Position numbers and translations under genes: made by a program. From NCBI GenBank assembly GCA_964623885.1, contig CAZUVM010000246.1, positions 1 through 41,840 of the forward strand: a stretch of DNA of 41,840 nt, read 5' to 3'. Position 1 is the stretch's first letter; every line of letters begins with the position of its first letter. Shown in pieces: positions 1 through 6,571 of this stretch. Source of the stretch: CAZUVM01 sp964623885 (GTDB lineage: Bacteria; Verrucomicrobiota; Verrucomicrobiia; Limisphaerales; UBA8199). Under the pieces are notes generated by a model that was not told the origin of the DNA, searched no databases, and worked only from the letters and a program-made list of their open reading frames with translations.

Positions 1-277
1 TGTGTGGTTGAGTGGTTTTTTTCACACAAAACACAGTCTCAACCCGCAGCACCACCAAACGCCACCTGAATCGTTCCGGCTGCGGGAGAGGGTTAGGGTG
101 AGGGGAATTGAAGTTTCAGTGCTAAGAGTCTTCTTGTTCCATCTATCGCAGGCCAATCCCAGATTGGCGAGCGGGTTGACTTTGTCCCAGAAGTGCTATG
201 TTAATACGTTCTGCTGAACACCCGGTTTCCAAAGGGCGTGTTCGCATGACGGGACAACCAATTATTCAGTAAAAACT
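1..277. other. Non-coding left edge and SOD upstream region
   Basis: No convincing gene. An open frame at 2-217 has no recognisable protein and low-complexity composition, so I leave it out. The stretch contains a purine-rich string at about 80-105 (CTGCGGGAGAGGGTTAGGGT and onward) of a kind that recurs between genes in many bacterial genomes, and a short hairpin GCCAATC-CCA-GATTGGC at 152-168. A TTGACT at 176-181 followed by TATGTT at 197-202 could be a promoter for the downstream dismutase, but the 15-bp spacing is poor. Confidence 0.5.
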
Positions 278-907
278 ATGGCATACGAACTACCGCCGCT
301 TCCTTATCCGAAAGAGGCGCTCGAACCAAATATCGACGCGCAGACGATGGAGATCCACCACGACAAGCACCACGGCGCTTATGTGAGCAACGTGAACAAG
401 GCCATTGCCGGCAAGGCCGACCTCGAAAAGAAATCCGTGGAGGATTTGATCAGCAATCTCGATGCTGTTCCGCCGGACATCCGGACGGCTGTGCGCAATA
501 ACGGCGGCGGGCACGCCAACCACTCCATGTTCTGGAAGCTGCTCGGGCCGAAGGCTGGCGGTGCGCCAACCGGCAAGCTGGCCGATGATATCAAAAGCAC
601 TTTCGGCAGCTTCGAGGCTTTCAAAGAAAAATTCGAAGCAGCGGGCATGGGGCGATTTGGCAGTGGTTGGGCCTGGCTCGTGGTCAACCAGGGCCGGCTC
701 GAAGTTGCCTCGACGGCCAACCAGGATAATCCCCTCATGGGCAAAGCCGTTAGCGGCGCAGAAGGCAAACCCGTCCTGGGCTGCGACGTTTGGGAGCATG
801 CTTATTATCTCAAGTACCAAAACCGCCGGGCTGATTATCTCAAGGCGTTTTGGAACGTTGTGAATTGGTCCGAAGCGGCCAAAAACTACGAGGCAGCGAA
901 AAAGTAG
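278..907 (+). CDS. sodA: Superoxide dismutase, Mn type
   Basis: Converts superoxide to oxygen and hydrogen peroxide in the cytoplasm; no signal peptide is seen. The 209-residue length is standard for the Fe/Mn family. The N-terminal LPPLPYPKEALEP stretch and the four metal ligands are visible: H27 in MEIHHDKHH, H82 in GGGHANHSMFW, and D170 and H174 in DVWEHAYYLKY. The metal preference leans to manganese, because the active-site glutamine comes from the C-terminal half (STANQDNP, about residue 149) and the N-terminal half has GGGHANH rather than the Gln found in iron enzymes. The ATG at 278 is the only start consistent with the family; no Shine-Dalgarno sequence precedes it. The gene is probably monocistronic, with a large hairpin following at 932-1000. 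Confidence 0.96.
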   Translation: MAYELPPLPYPKEALEPNIDAQTMEIHHDKHHGAYVSNVNKAIAGKADLEKKSVEDLISNLDAVPPDIRTAVRNNGGGHANHSMFWKLLGPKAGGAPTGKLADDIKSTFGSFEAFKEKFEAAGMGRFGSGWAWLVVNQGRLEVASTANQDNPLMGKAVSGAEGKPVLGCDVWEHAYYLKYQNRRADYLKAFWNVVNWSEAAKNYEAAKK

Positions 908-931
908 ACGCTGCATTTTTTTGATTGCCTG

Positions 932-1000
932 GGAGCGCCGGCATCCTTGCCGGCCTTCTTTTCACGTACTACTGATAGCCGGCAAGGATGCCGGCGCCCC
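932..1000. repeat. Long GC-rich inverted repeat (possible terminator)
   Basis: Perfect 20-bp arms at 935-954 (GCGCCGGCATCCTTGCCGGC) and 978-997, extended by three more pairs with one mismatch, around a 23-nt loop. It sits 25 bp after the dismutase stop. It can fold on either strand. No T-tract follows on the plus strand, so it is either an atypical terminator or a member of a dispersed spacer-repeat family. The structure itself is certain; the function is inferred. Confidence 0.8.
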
Positions 1001-1047
1001 CAACATTGGCTCGACACCCCGCTCGAGTCTGCGCATTGTGACCGCGC

Positions 1048-2316
1048 ATGTATGAGGTGACCCGGCTCGAAAACGGCTTGCGCATCGCAACGGCGGCAAT
1101 GCCGCACATGATGAGCGTCAGCGTTGGAATCTGGGTTGGCGTCGGTTCCCGCTACGAGCATGCCGAACTCAACGGAGCCTGCCATTTCATCGAGCACATG
1201 CTCTTTAAGGGCACACGGCGGCGTTCCGCCAAAGAAATCTCACAAGCCGTTGAAGGCGTCGGCGGTTACCTGAATGCTTTCACGAGCGAAGAAACGACCT
1301 GCTTTCACGCGCGTGCCGGGCACGAACGATTCACTCACGTGCTGGACGTGCTCCTGGATATGCTTCTGCATTCCAAGTTTGCGCCGAGTGATATTGGAAA
1401 GGAGCGCGACGTCATTAAGGAGGAGTTGGCAATGTACCTGGACGAACCTCAGCACCAGGTACAGGAACTCCTGAATGCCACTCTTTGGCCGGGCCAGCCT
1501 CTGGGCCGACCTATTACGGGCACAAACCAGACGCTGGATCATCTTCGGCGTCAGGAATTATTTGGCTATCTCAGACGGCATTATCTTGCCGGCAATACCG
1601 TAATCGTTGTGGCCGGCAATATCACCCACCGCGCGGCAGTGCGCGCTCTGGCGCGGTACAGCCGCCATTTCACTCGCGACAAGTCGCCAACATTCGCCCC
1701 GGCGCGTTGCGATCAAACGGCACCGCGGCTGCGGCTGTTCACGAAAAAAACCGAACAGACCCAGATCGCTTTGGGCATTCGGACCTGCTCGCGTCATGAT
1801 GAACGTCGGTACGCTCTTCGGCTGCTCAACACCATTTTGGGTGAGAACATGAGCTCGCGGCTCTTCCAGGTGGTGCGCGAAGATCGCGGCCTCGCCTATT
1901 CCATTTACAGCACGCCCAGCTTTTTCGCCGATACGGGTGACCTGGTCATATCTGCAGGGCTGGATCTCGATAATCTGCCAAAGGCACTCCGGCTGATCAT
2001 ACGGGAATTGCGACGGCTGGCAGAAAGACCGGTCAGCCCTTCCGAACTGCGTCGCGCCCGGGATTACGTGTTGGGCCAAATCGATCTAGGCCAGGAAAGC
2101 ACCGACAACCAGATGAACTGGATTGGCGAACAATTGCTTGCTTATGGCCGAATCGATTCGCCCGCAGCGGTAAAGCGCAGGCTCGTCCGCGTGACAACTG
2201 CCGATATCCGCTCGTCTGCACGCGACTTTTTCCGACCCGAACGCCTGAATCTAGCCCTGGTATCGTCGCTCGACACACCTCGAGTCATTAGCGACTGGAG
2301 TCGTGGTTTAAGTTAG
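1048..2316 (+). CDS. M16 family zinc metallopeptidase (processing-peptidase-like)
   Basis: A 422-residue single-unit member of the M16B/insulinase family, which hydrolyses peptides in a zinc-dependent chamber formed by two such units. The inverted zinc motif HFIEH is at residues 46-50 (ligands H46 and H50, catalytic E49). The third ligand is E126 in KEELAMYLDEP, at the expected spacing. The substrate-binding region near the C-terminal half is present as RLFQVVREDRGLAYSIYS. No signal peptide is visible, so it is probably cytoplasmic. Start ATG 1048 (MYEVTRLENG) matches the family N-terminus. It is followed after about 40 bp by pabB, so the three genes to 4689 may be one transcript, although no functional tie to folate synthesis is known. 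Confidence 0.93.
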   Translation: MYEVTRLENGLRIATAAMPHMMSVSVGIWVGVGSRYEHAELNGACHFIEHMLFKGTRRRSAKEISQAVEGVGGYLNAFTSEETTCFHARAGHERFTHVLDVLLDMLLHSKFAPSDIGKERDVIKEELAMYLDEPQHQVQELLNATLWPGQPLGRPITGTNQTLDHLRRQELFGYLRRHYLAGNTVIVVAGNITHRAAVRALARYSRHFTRDKSPTFAPARCDQTAPRLRLFTKKTEQTQIALGIRTCSRHDERRYALRLLNTILGENMSSRLFQVVREDRGLAYSIYSTPSFFADTGDLVISAGLDLDNLPKALRLIIRELRRLAERPVSPSELRRARDYVLGQIDLGQESTDNQMNWIGEQLLAYGRIDSPAAVKRRLVRVTTADIRSSARDFFRPERLNLALVSSLDTPRVISDWSRGLS

Positions 2317-2355
2317 GACGATTGACTCCGGTTGGCTCGGAACTATGCTGCGAAC

Positions 2356-3813
2356 ATGGCGCGCCCGTTAATCTACGAAATTCCGAACGCCCGCAGCCCC
2401 GAGTCCCTGGTTGGGAAGCTGCAGGGCGAAGCTGGGGTTGTTCTGCTGCGCAGCTCATTATTTGATTCGCCGCAAACACGCTATTCTTTCGTAGCGGCAC
2501 GCCCGTTTCTCACTTTCCGCTCGTTTGGTTCCCGATGCGAAATTGTTTCCAAACGCGGAACCCACATTGAGTTTGGTGATCCCTGGCGGCGTCTTGAGGA
2601 ATTGCTGGCGCGTTATGAGATGCTGGATGAAATCGATCTGCCTCTCCCGCTGGGTGGGTGCTTCGGTTACTGGGGATATGAGCTGAAGAATTTCGTCGAA
2701 CCCAAACTGTCGCGCCGTGCAGTAAGCGATCTCGAGTGGCCGGATTCTCATTTAGGCTTTTATTCCAGCCTGGTCGCTTTCGATCATCGGCTGGGCAAAT
2801 CCTGGATTATCGCGACCGGGTTGGACGAAGATGGCTCACGATCGAGCGATCGAGCGCAGGCGGAAATTGATTTCTGGCAGGAGTTGATGAGTAAACCAGC
2901 GTTGCGCACCGCTGTGGATCGAAGTTCGGGAGCGTTGCCTTGCGGAGCCGCTACGGATAAGGCGCTCGAGGTGAGCTCAAATTTGACTCAGGCCGACTTC
3001 ATTTCCCGAGTCAAGCGAGCTCAGGATTATATCCGTTCGGGTGATATTTATCAGGTCAATCTTTCACACAGACTGGCCGCACGATTCGGAGGATCAGCGC
3101 GGGACCTTTTTGAGAACTTGGGCGCGACGTCGCCGGCGCCCTTCGGAGCGTTCCTCGATTGCGGTGAGTTCCACATTGTCTCCTCGTCACCGGAGCTGTT
3201 TTTAAGGATGAGCGGCAGCCGCGTCGAGACCCGGCCGATCAAAGGCACGCGGCCGCGCGGCGCGGATGTTACCCGGGACGCGCAATTGGCGTACGAACTT
3301 CAAACTTCGAGCAAAGAGTTGGCAGAATTGGTGATGATCACGGACCTGCTCCGGAACGATCTCGGGCGTGTTTGCGAGTTTGGTTCCGTGCAAGTCTCCG
3401 AGTTGGCGCGCCTCGAGCGTTTTGCCCAAGTGCAGCATTTGGTGTCGGTTGTCGAAGGCTGTTTGCGTCCCGAGGTGCCGCATGCGGCAGCCTTGGCGGC
3501 CTGCTTTCCCGGCGGCAGCATTACGGGCGCGCCAAAATTTCGGGCAATGGAGATCATCGACGAGCTGGAACCGATTGCGCGCGGACCCTATACCGGCGCG
3601 CTTGGTTATCTCGGGTTCAATCGCGAGAGCCAGCTCAGCATCATTATTCGCGCCGCGCTCCACCGCAATGATTGTGCGTATTTCAATGTGGGCGCGGGCA
3701 TCGTGGCCGATTCCGTTCCGGAGGCCGAGTATGAAGAGACACTTGATAAAGCTCGCGGCTTTCTCAAGTCCCTGCGAGTGAATGAGACGGCCAGTCTGCG
3801 GCTCTTGGCATAA
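2356..3813 (+). CDS. pabB: Aminodeoxychorismate synthase component I
   Basis: Makes 4-amino-4-deoxychorismate from chorismate and ammonia for p-aminobenzoate and folate synthesis. It is 485 residues from ATG 2356; an in-frame TTG at 2332 would add eight residues, but the ATG start fits the family better. The anthranilate-synthase-I-like N-terminal domain is followed by the chorismate-binding domain with the PIKGTRPRG motif. Its lysine marks PabB rather than TrpE, which has PIAGT. The C-terminal GGSITGAPK, the ITDLLRNDLGRVCEFGSV block and the glutamate-rich end EYEETLDKARGF are also typical. The glutamine amidotransferase partner PabA is not encoded in this window. The lyase gene follows 27 bp downstream, which supports the assignment. 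Confidence 0.93.
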   Translation: MARPLIYEIPNARSPESLVGKLQGEAGVVLLRSSLFDSPQTRYSFVAARPFLTFRSFGSRCEIVSKRGTHIEFGDPWRRLEELLARYEMLDEIDLPLPLGGCFGYWGYELKNFVEPKLSRRAVSDLEWPDSHLGFYSSLVAFDHRLGKSWIIATGLDEDGSRSSDRAQAEIDFWQELMSKPALRTAVDRSSGALPCGAATDKALEVSSNLTQADFISRVKRAQDYIRSGDIYQVNLSHRLAARFGGSARDLFENLGATSPAPFGAFLDCGEFHIVSSSPELFLRMSGSRVETRPIKGTRPRGADVTRDAQLAYELQTSSKELAELVMITDLLRNDLGRVCEFGSVQVSELARLERFAQVQHLVSVVEGCLRPEVPHAAALAACFPGGSITGAPKFRAMEIIDELEPIARGPYTGALGYLGFNRESQLSIIIRAALHRNDCAYFNVGAGIVADSVPEAEYEETLDKARGFLKSLRVNETASLRLLA

Positions 3814-3840
3814 TTGGCTAACGCTTAAGCGAACACACTC

Positions 3841-4689
3841 ATGATCGTTTTCCTGAACGGCCAATTTGTGCCTGAAGATAAAGCGGTGGTGTCGGTATTT
3901 GATCGCAGCTTTCTTTACGGCGATGGCCTGTTTGAAAGCATTGCGATTTGCAACGGCAAACCGTTTCGTTGGGGGCAGCACCTGGAACGGCTTACTCGCG
4001 GGGCCTCGTTTCTTGGCATTCGATTGCCGTACGCCGCTAAGCAGTTGCGGGATTTTACAGATCAACTGATTGCCGCAAACCAAATGAGGAACGCTCTATT
4101 GCGTCTCACTCTTTCGCGCGGCGTTGGCTTGCGTGGTTACTCTCCACGAGGTGCTGACCGGCCATTCGTCGTCATGAGCCTCCACCCGGCATCTGGTCCT
4201 GAACCCGCGCAGCCCCCACCGTGGCGCTTGCGAGTTGCTTCCTTCCGGCTGCCGGCTAATGAGCCGCTGGCGCAGTTCAAAACCTGCAATAAGCTGCCTC
4301 AAATTCTTGCCCGCGCCGAAGCTGAGGCGGTCGACAGTGAAGAAGCCTTGCTCCTCAACACCGACGGTTTTGTCGTCGAAGCCGCCAGCAGCAATTTGTT
4401 CTGGGTGAGGAACGGCGCCATTGCCACACCCCCAATCTCCGCCGGCATTCTCGCGGGAGTTACCCGCGCTGTCGTGTTCGAAGTCTGCCAAATCTTGCGC
4501 TTGCCACTAGCGGAAGCAAGCATTACGCCTCAAGAATTGTTAAACAGCGAGGGCGTTTTTGTTTCGCTCAGCTCAGTTGGCATTGCGGAAGGAGTAGCGC
4601 TCGACAATCAACTGCTGCGCCAATCGCCACTGACAGAGCGCATTTGGACTGCTTACCATCGCCTTCTCCGCGAAGAAACGGCGGCTTGA
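3841..4689 (+). CDS. pabC: Class IV aminotransferase, probable aminodeoxychorismate lyase
   Basis: A PLP enzyme of fold type IV, 282 residues. The catalytic lysine is K147 in QFKTCNKLPQILA, and the PLP-anchoring stretch TDGFVVEAASSNLFW is at about 175-189. The N-terminal block VFDRSFLYGDGLFESI is typical of the family. By sequence alone it could be a branched-chain or D-amino-acid aminotransferase. Its place directly behind pabB points to 4-amino-4-deoxychorismate lyase, which releases pyruvate and p-aminobenzoate. Start ATG 3841 lies 27 bp after the pabB stop, with no obvious Shine-Dalgarno, consistent with one operon. Confidence 0.85.
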   Translation: MIVFLNGQFVPEDKAVVSVFDRSFLYGDGLFESIAICNGKPFRWGQHLERLTRGASFLGIRLPYAAKQLRDFTDQLIAANQMRNALLRLTLSRGVGLRGYSPRGADRPFVVMSLHPASGPEPAQPPPWRLRVASFRLPANEPLAQFKTCNKLPQILARAEAEAVDSEEALLLNTDGFVVEAASSNLFWVRNGAIATPPISAGILAGVTRAVVFEVCQILRLPLAEASITPQELLNSEGVFVSLSSVGIAEGVALDNQLLRQSPLTERIWTAYHRLLREETAA

Positions 4690-4706
4690 GCCGGCGCCAA
4701 TAAGAT

Positions 4707-4728
4707 GGGGACGCGGGGGACGGCGTCC
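4707..4728. repeat. GGGGACGC...GCGTCC palindromic spacer repeat, degenerate copy
   Basis: GGGGACGCGGGGGACGGCGTCC differs in two positions from the matching part of the better-formed copy at 10103-10126. It lies in the gap between pabC and rpmI. It looks like a member of a dispersed palindromic family; the function is unknown. Confidence 0.5.
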
Positions 4729-4748
4729 TTACCAGCCAAAAATACCTC

Positions 4749-4777
4749 TTGCTTCACCCGGCTGAGCGACCTATATT
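4749..4777 (+). promoter_or_regulatory. Candidate promoter for rpmI-rplT-pheST
   Basis: TTGCTT at 4749-4754, a 17-bp spacer and TATATT at 4772-4777 (five of six matches to the -10 consensus) give a sigma-70-like promoter about 33 bp before the rpmI start. It is plausible because the genes upstream are functionally unrelated. A TTGACA at 4788-4793 is not usable, since its -10 would fall inside the coding region. Prediction by eye only. Confidence 0.35.
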
Positions 4778-4810
4778 TCGCGCTCTTTTGACAGGCTACT
4801 GAATTGATTT

Positions 4811-5020
4811 ATGCGACGTCCCAAAGGCGTAAAAACGAAAAAGTCTGCGGCCAAACGATTCAAAATCACCGCCGGCGGCAAGGTGTTGCGCTCCAGCGCC
4901 GGGCGCCGTCATTTGTGCCAGACCAAGAACCCCAAGCGCCGCCGCAGCCTGCGTGGCACCGCTGGTGTAGATCCGACGGACGTATATCGGATTAAGCAGA
5001 ACCTGCCGTTCACCCGCTGA
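4811..5020 (+). CDS. rpmI: 50S ribosomal protein L35
   Basis: A 69-residue, very basic protein of the large ribosomal subunit. The family pattern is clear: PKGVKTKKSAAKRFKITAGGKV, then RRHLCQTKNPKRRRSLRG and the ending DVYRIKQNLPF. Start ATG 4811 gives MRRPKGVKTKK, close to the family start. rplT follows 37 bp later. In most bacteria infC (IF3) precedes this gene; here pabC does, so the block seems to be transcribed from its own promoter. Confidence 0.95.
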   Translation: MRRPKGVKTKKSAAKRFKITAGGKVLRSSAGRRHLCQTKNPKRRRSLRGTAGVDPTDVYRIKQNLPFTR

Positions 5021-5057
5021 CCCGTTACCGAACCGATATTTTCAACCCTTCTAAATC

Positions 5058-5429
5058 ATGCGCGTAACCAACGCACCTGCTTCCCGCAAACGCCGCACAC
5101 GGATGATCCGAGCCGCCAAAGGCTTCCGGATGCGTCGCTCCAAACTTTACCGCTATGCCTCGGATGCGGTGGACCACGGCCGCGCATATGCTTTTCGTGA
5201 CCGCCGCGCCAAGAAGCGCAATTTCCGCGCGCTGTGGCAAATCCGCATCAACGCCGCCGCTCGTGCCGCGGGCACTACTTACAGCCGCTTCATGGAAGGC
5301 TTAAAGGCCGCCAAAGTGACCCTTGACCGCAAGGTCCTGGCTGATATTGCGGCCACCGACGGCGCTGGCTTTACCGAGTTGGTCAAGGTCGCCCAGAACG
5401 CCTTGAAAACCAAGGCCGCCAAGGCGTAA
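5058..5429 (+). CDS. rplT: 50S ribosomal protein L20
   Basis: A 123-residue basic protein that binds 23S rRNA early in large-subunit assembly. Typical blocks are RVTNAPASRKRRTRMIRAAKGFRMRRSKLYR, then DHGRAYAFRDRRAKKRNFRALWQIRINAAAR and YSRFMEGLKAAKVTLDRKVLADIA. The ending carries an Ala/Lys-rich tail (ALKTKAAKA). In other bacteria L20 represses its own operon by binding the leader mRNA; I see no L20-type leader structure in the short upstream region here. It is followed by pheS after 50 bp. Confidence 0.96.
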   Translation: MRVTNAPASRKRRTRMIRAAKGFRMRRSKLYRYASDAVDHGRAYAFRDRRAKKRNFRALWQIRINAAARAAGTTYSRFMEGLKAAKVTLDRKVLADIAATDGAGFTELVKVAQNALKTKAAKA

Positions 5430-5479
5430 GGCGAATCGGCAATTCTTGATTTGGGTTATTGATTGAGGGGCGGCCAGCA

Positions 5480-6556
5480 ATGGACGCCCTTTTTCCTTTA
5501 AATCAGCAGCTCCTACTAAAAGTCGTGGCAGGCATCATTGAACAAATTGAACCGCTTAAGGCCGCAGCTCTCGCCGATCTGCGGGCCGCGGCCAATCCGG
5601 CAGCTTTGGAGCAGGCTAAGGGCAATTGGCTGGGCACACATGGGAAGTTCACGGCGCTGATGAAGCAGCTCGGGTCATTGCCCAAGGAAGAAAAACCTGC
5701 CGCTGGCAAAGCCATCAACGCCGCCAAGACGGACTTGGAAGCCGCGCTTATCCAAAGGCGTTCCGAGCTCGAACTCCAGGCGGCGCTCCCGAAAGAACCT
5801 ACCGATTTCACCTTGCCCGGACGCCGGCGGATCGTTGGCAAACTTCACCCGTTAACGCAAGTCACTGAAGACATCGTTCGCAGTTTTCGCAAAATCGGTT
5901 TCGTGGTTGCGGATGGCCCGGAGGTCGAAGACGAATATCACTGCTTCGACGCGCTGAATACTCCGGCCGATCACCCGGCTCGCGATACACAGGACACTTT
6001 TTACATCCAGTCGGGCGAGGGCGACAGCAGCAACAGGGCAGGGGGCTTGCTGCTTCGCACGCATACCTCGTCCGTTCAGATCCGCGTCATGAAGAAGCAG
6101 CCGCCGCCGGTGCGGATCATTGTCCCCGGCCGCGTTTACCGTCGCGACAATGCCGACGCGACCCATAATCCCACTTTTCAACAGGTTGAAGGCCTGTACG
6201 TGGATCGCAAGGTCACTGTCGGCGATCTCAAGGGCACTGTTGAGTTCGTGTTCAAAGAGTTGATGGGAACCGAAACCCGCATTCGATTTCGTCCTCACTA
6301 TTTCAGTTACACCGAGCCGAGTTTCGAAATCGATTTCAGCAGCGCCCTCACTAGAAAAATGGGGAAGGAATGGCTCGAGATCGCCGGTTGCGGCATGGTT
6401 CATCCGCAGGTGTTTGAAAATGTTGGATACGATCCCGAGGTCTGGACCGGTTGGGCGTTCGGCTTTGGTATCGAGCGCATCGCCATGATCCGTTACGGCA
6501 TCAACGATATCCGCCTGCTGTACGAAAATGATCTGCGGTTCTTACGACAGTTTTGA
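5480..6556 (+). CDS. pheS: Phenylalanyl-tRNA synthetase alpha subunit
   Basis: Catalytic subunit of the alpha2-beta2 enzyme that charges tRNA-Phe. It is 358 residues from ATG 5480; an in-frame TTG at 5459 would add seven residues, but a GAGGGG nine bases before the ATG favours 5480. The N-terminal coiled-coil tRNA-binding arm (about 10-95) is followed by the class II core. Motif 2 is VRIIVPGRVYRRDNADATHNPTFQQVEGL, and motif 3 is in GWAFGFGIERIAMIRYGINDIR. The C-terminal FENDLRFL-type ending is present as YENDLRFLRQF. pheT begins 15 bp after the stop, as in most bacteria. Confidence 0.96.
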   Translation: MDALFPLNQQLLLKVVAGIIEQIEPLKAAALADLRAAANPAALEQAKGNWLGTHGKFTALMKQLGSLPKEEKPAAGKAINAAKTDLEAALIQRRSELELQAALPKEPTDFTLPGRRRIVGKLHPLTQVTEDIVRSFRKIGFVVADGPEVEDEYHCFDALNTPADHPARDTQDTFYIQSGEGDSSNRAGGLLLRTHTSSVQIRVMKKQPPPVRIIVPGRVYRRDNADATHNPTFQQVEGLYVDRKVTVGDLKGTVEFVFKELMGTETRIRFRPHYFSYTEPSFEIDFSSALTRKMGKEWLEIAGCGMVHPQVFENVGYDPEVWTGWAFGFGIERIAMIRYGINDIRLLYENDLRFLRQF

Positions 6557-6571
6557 CAAGCACCGTCGCTC

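Noticed and set aside
2..217. 71-codon open frame at the left edge
   Set aside because: No family resemblance, odd composition, overlaps a recurrent spacer string and a hairpin, no ribosome-binding site.
290..916. 208-codon minus-strand frame opposite sodA
   Set aside because: Antisense shadow of a certain gene; no recognisable domains.
3202..4083. 293-codon minus-strand frame across the pabB-pabC junction
   Set aside because: Antisense to two well-supported genes; composition and lack of motifs mark it as a GC-driven shadow.
4788..4793. Perfect TTGACA upstream of rpmI
   Set aside because: A -10 at normal spacing would fall at or after the start codon; the pair at 4749-4777 fits better.
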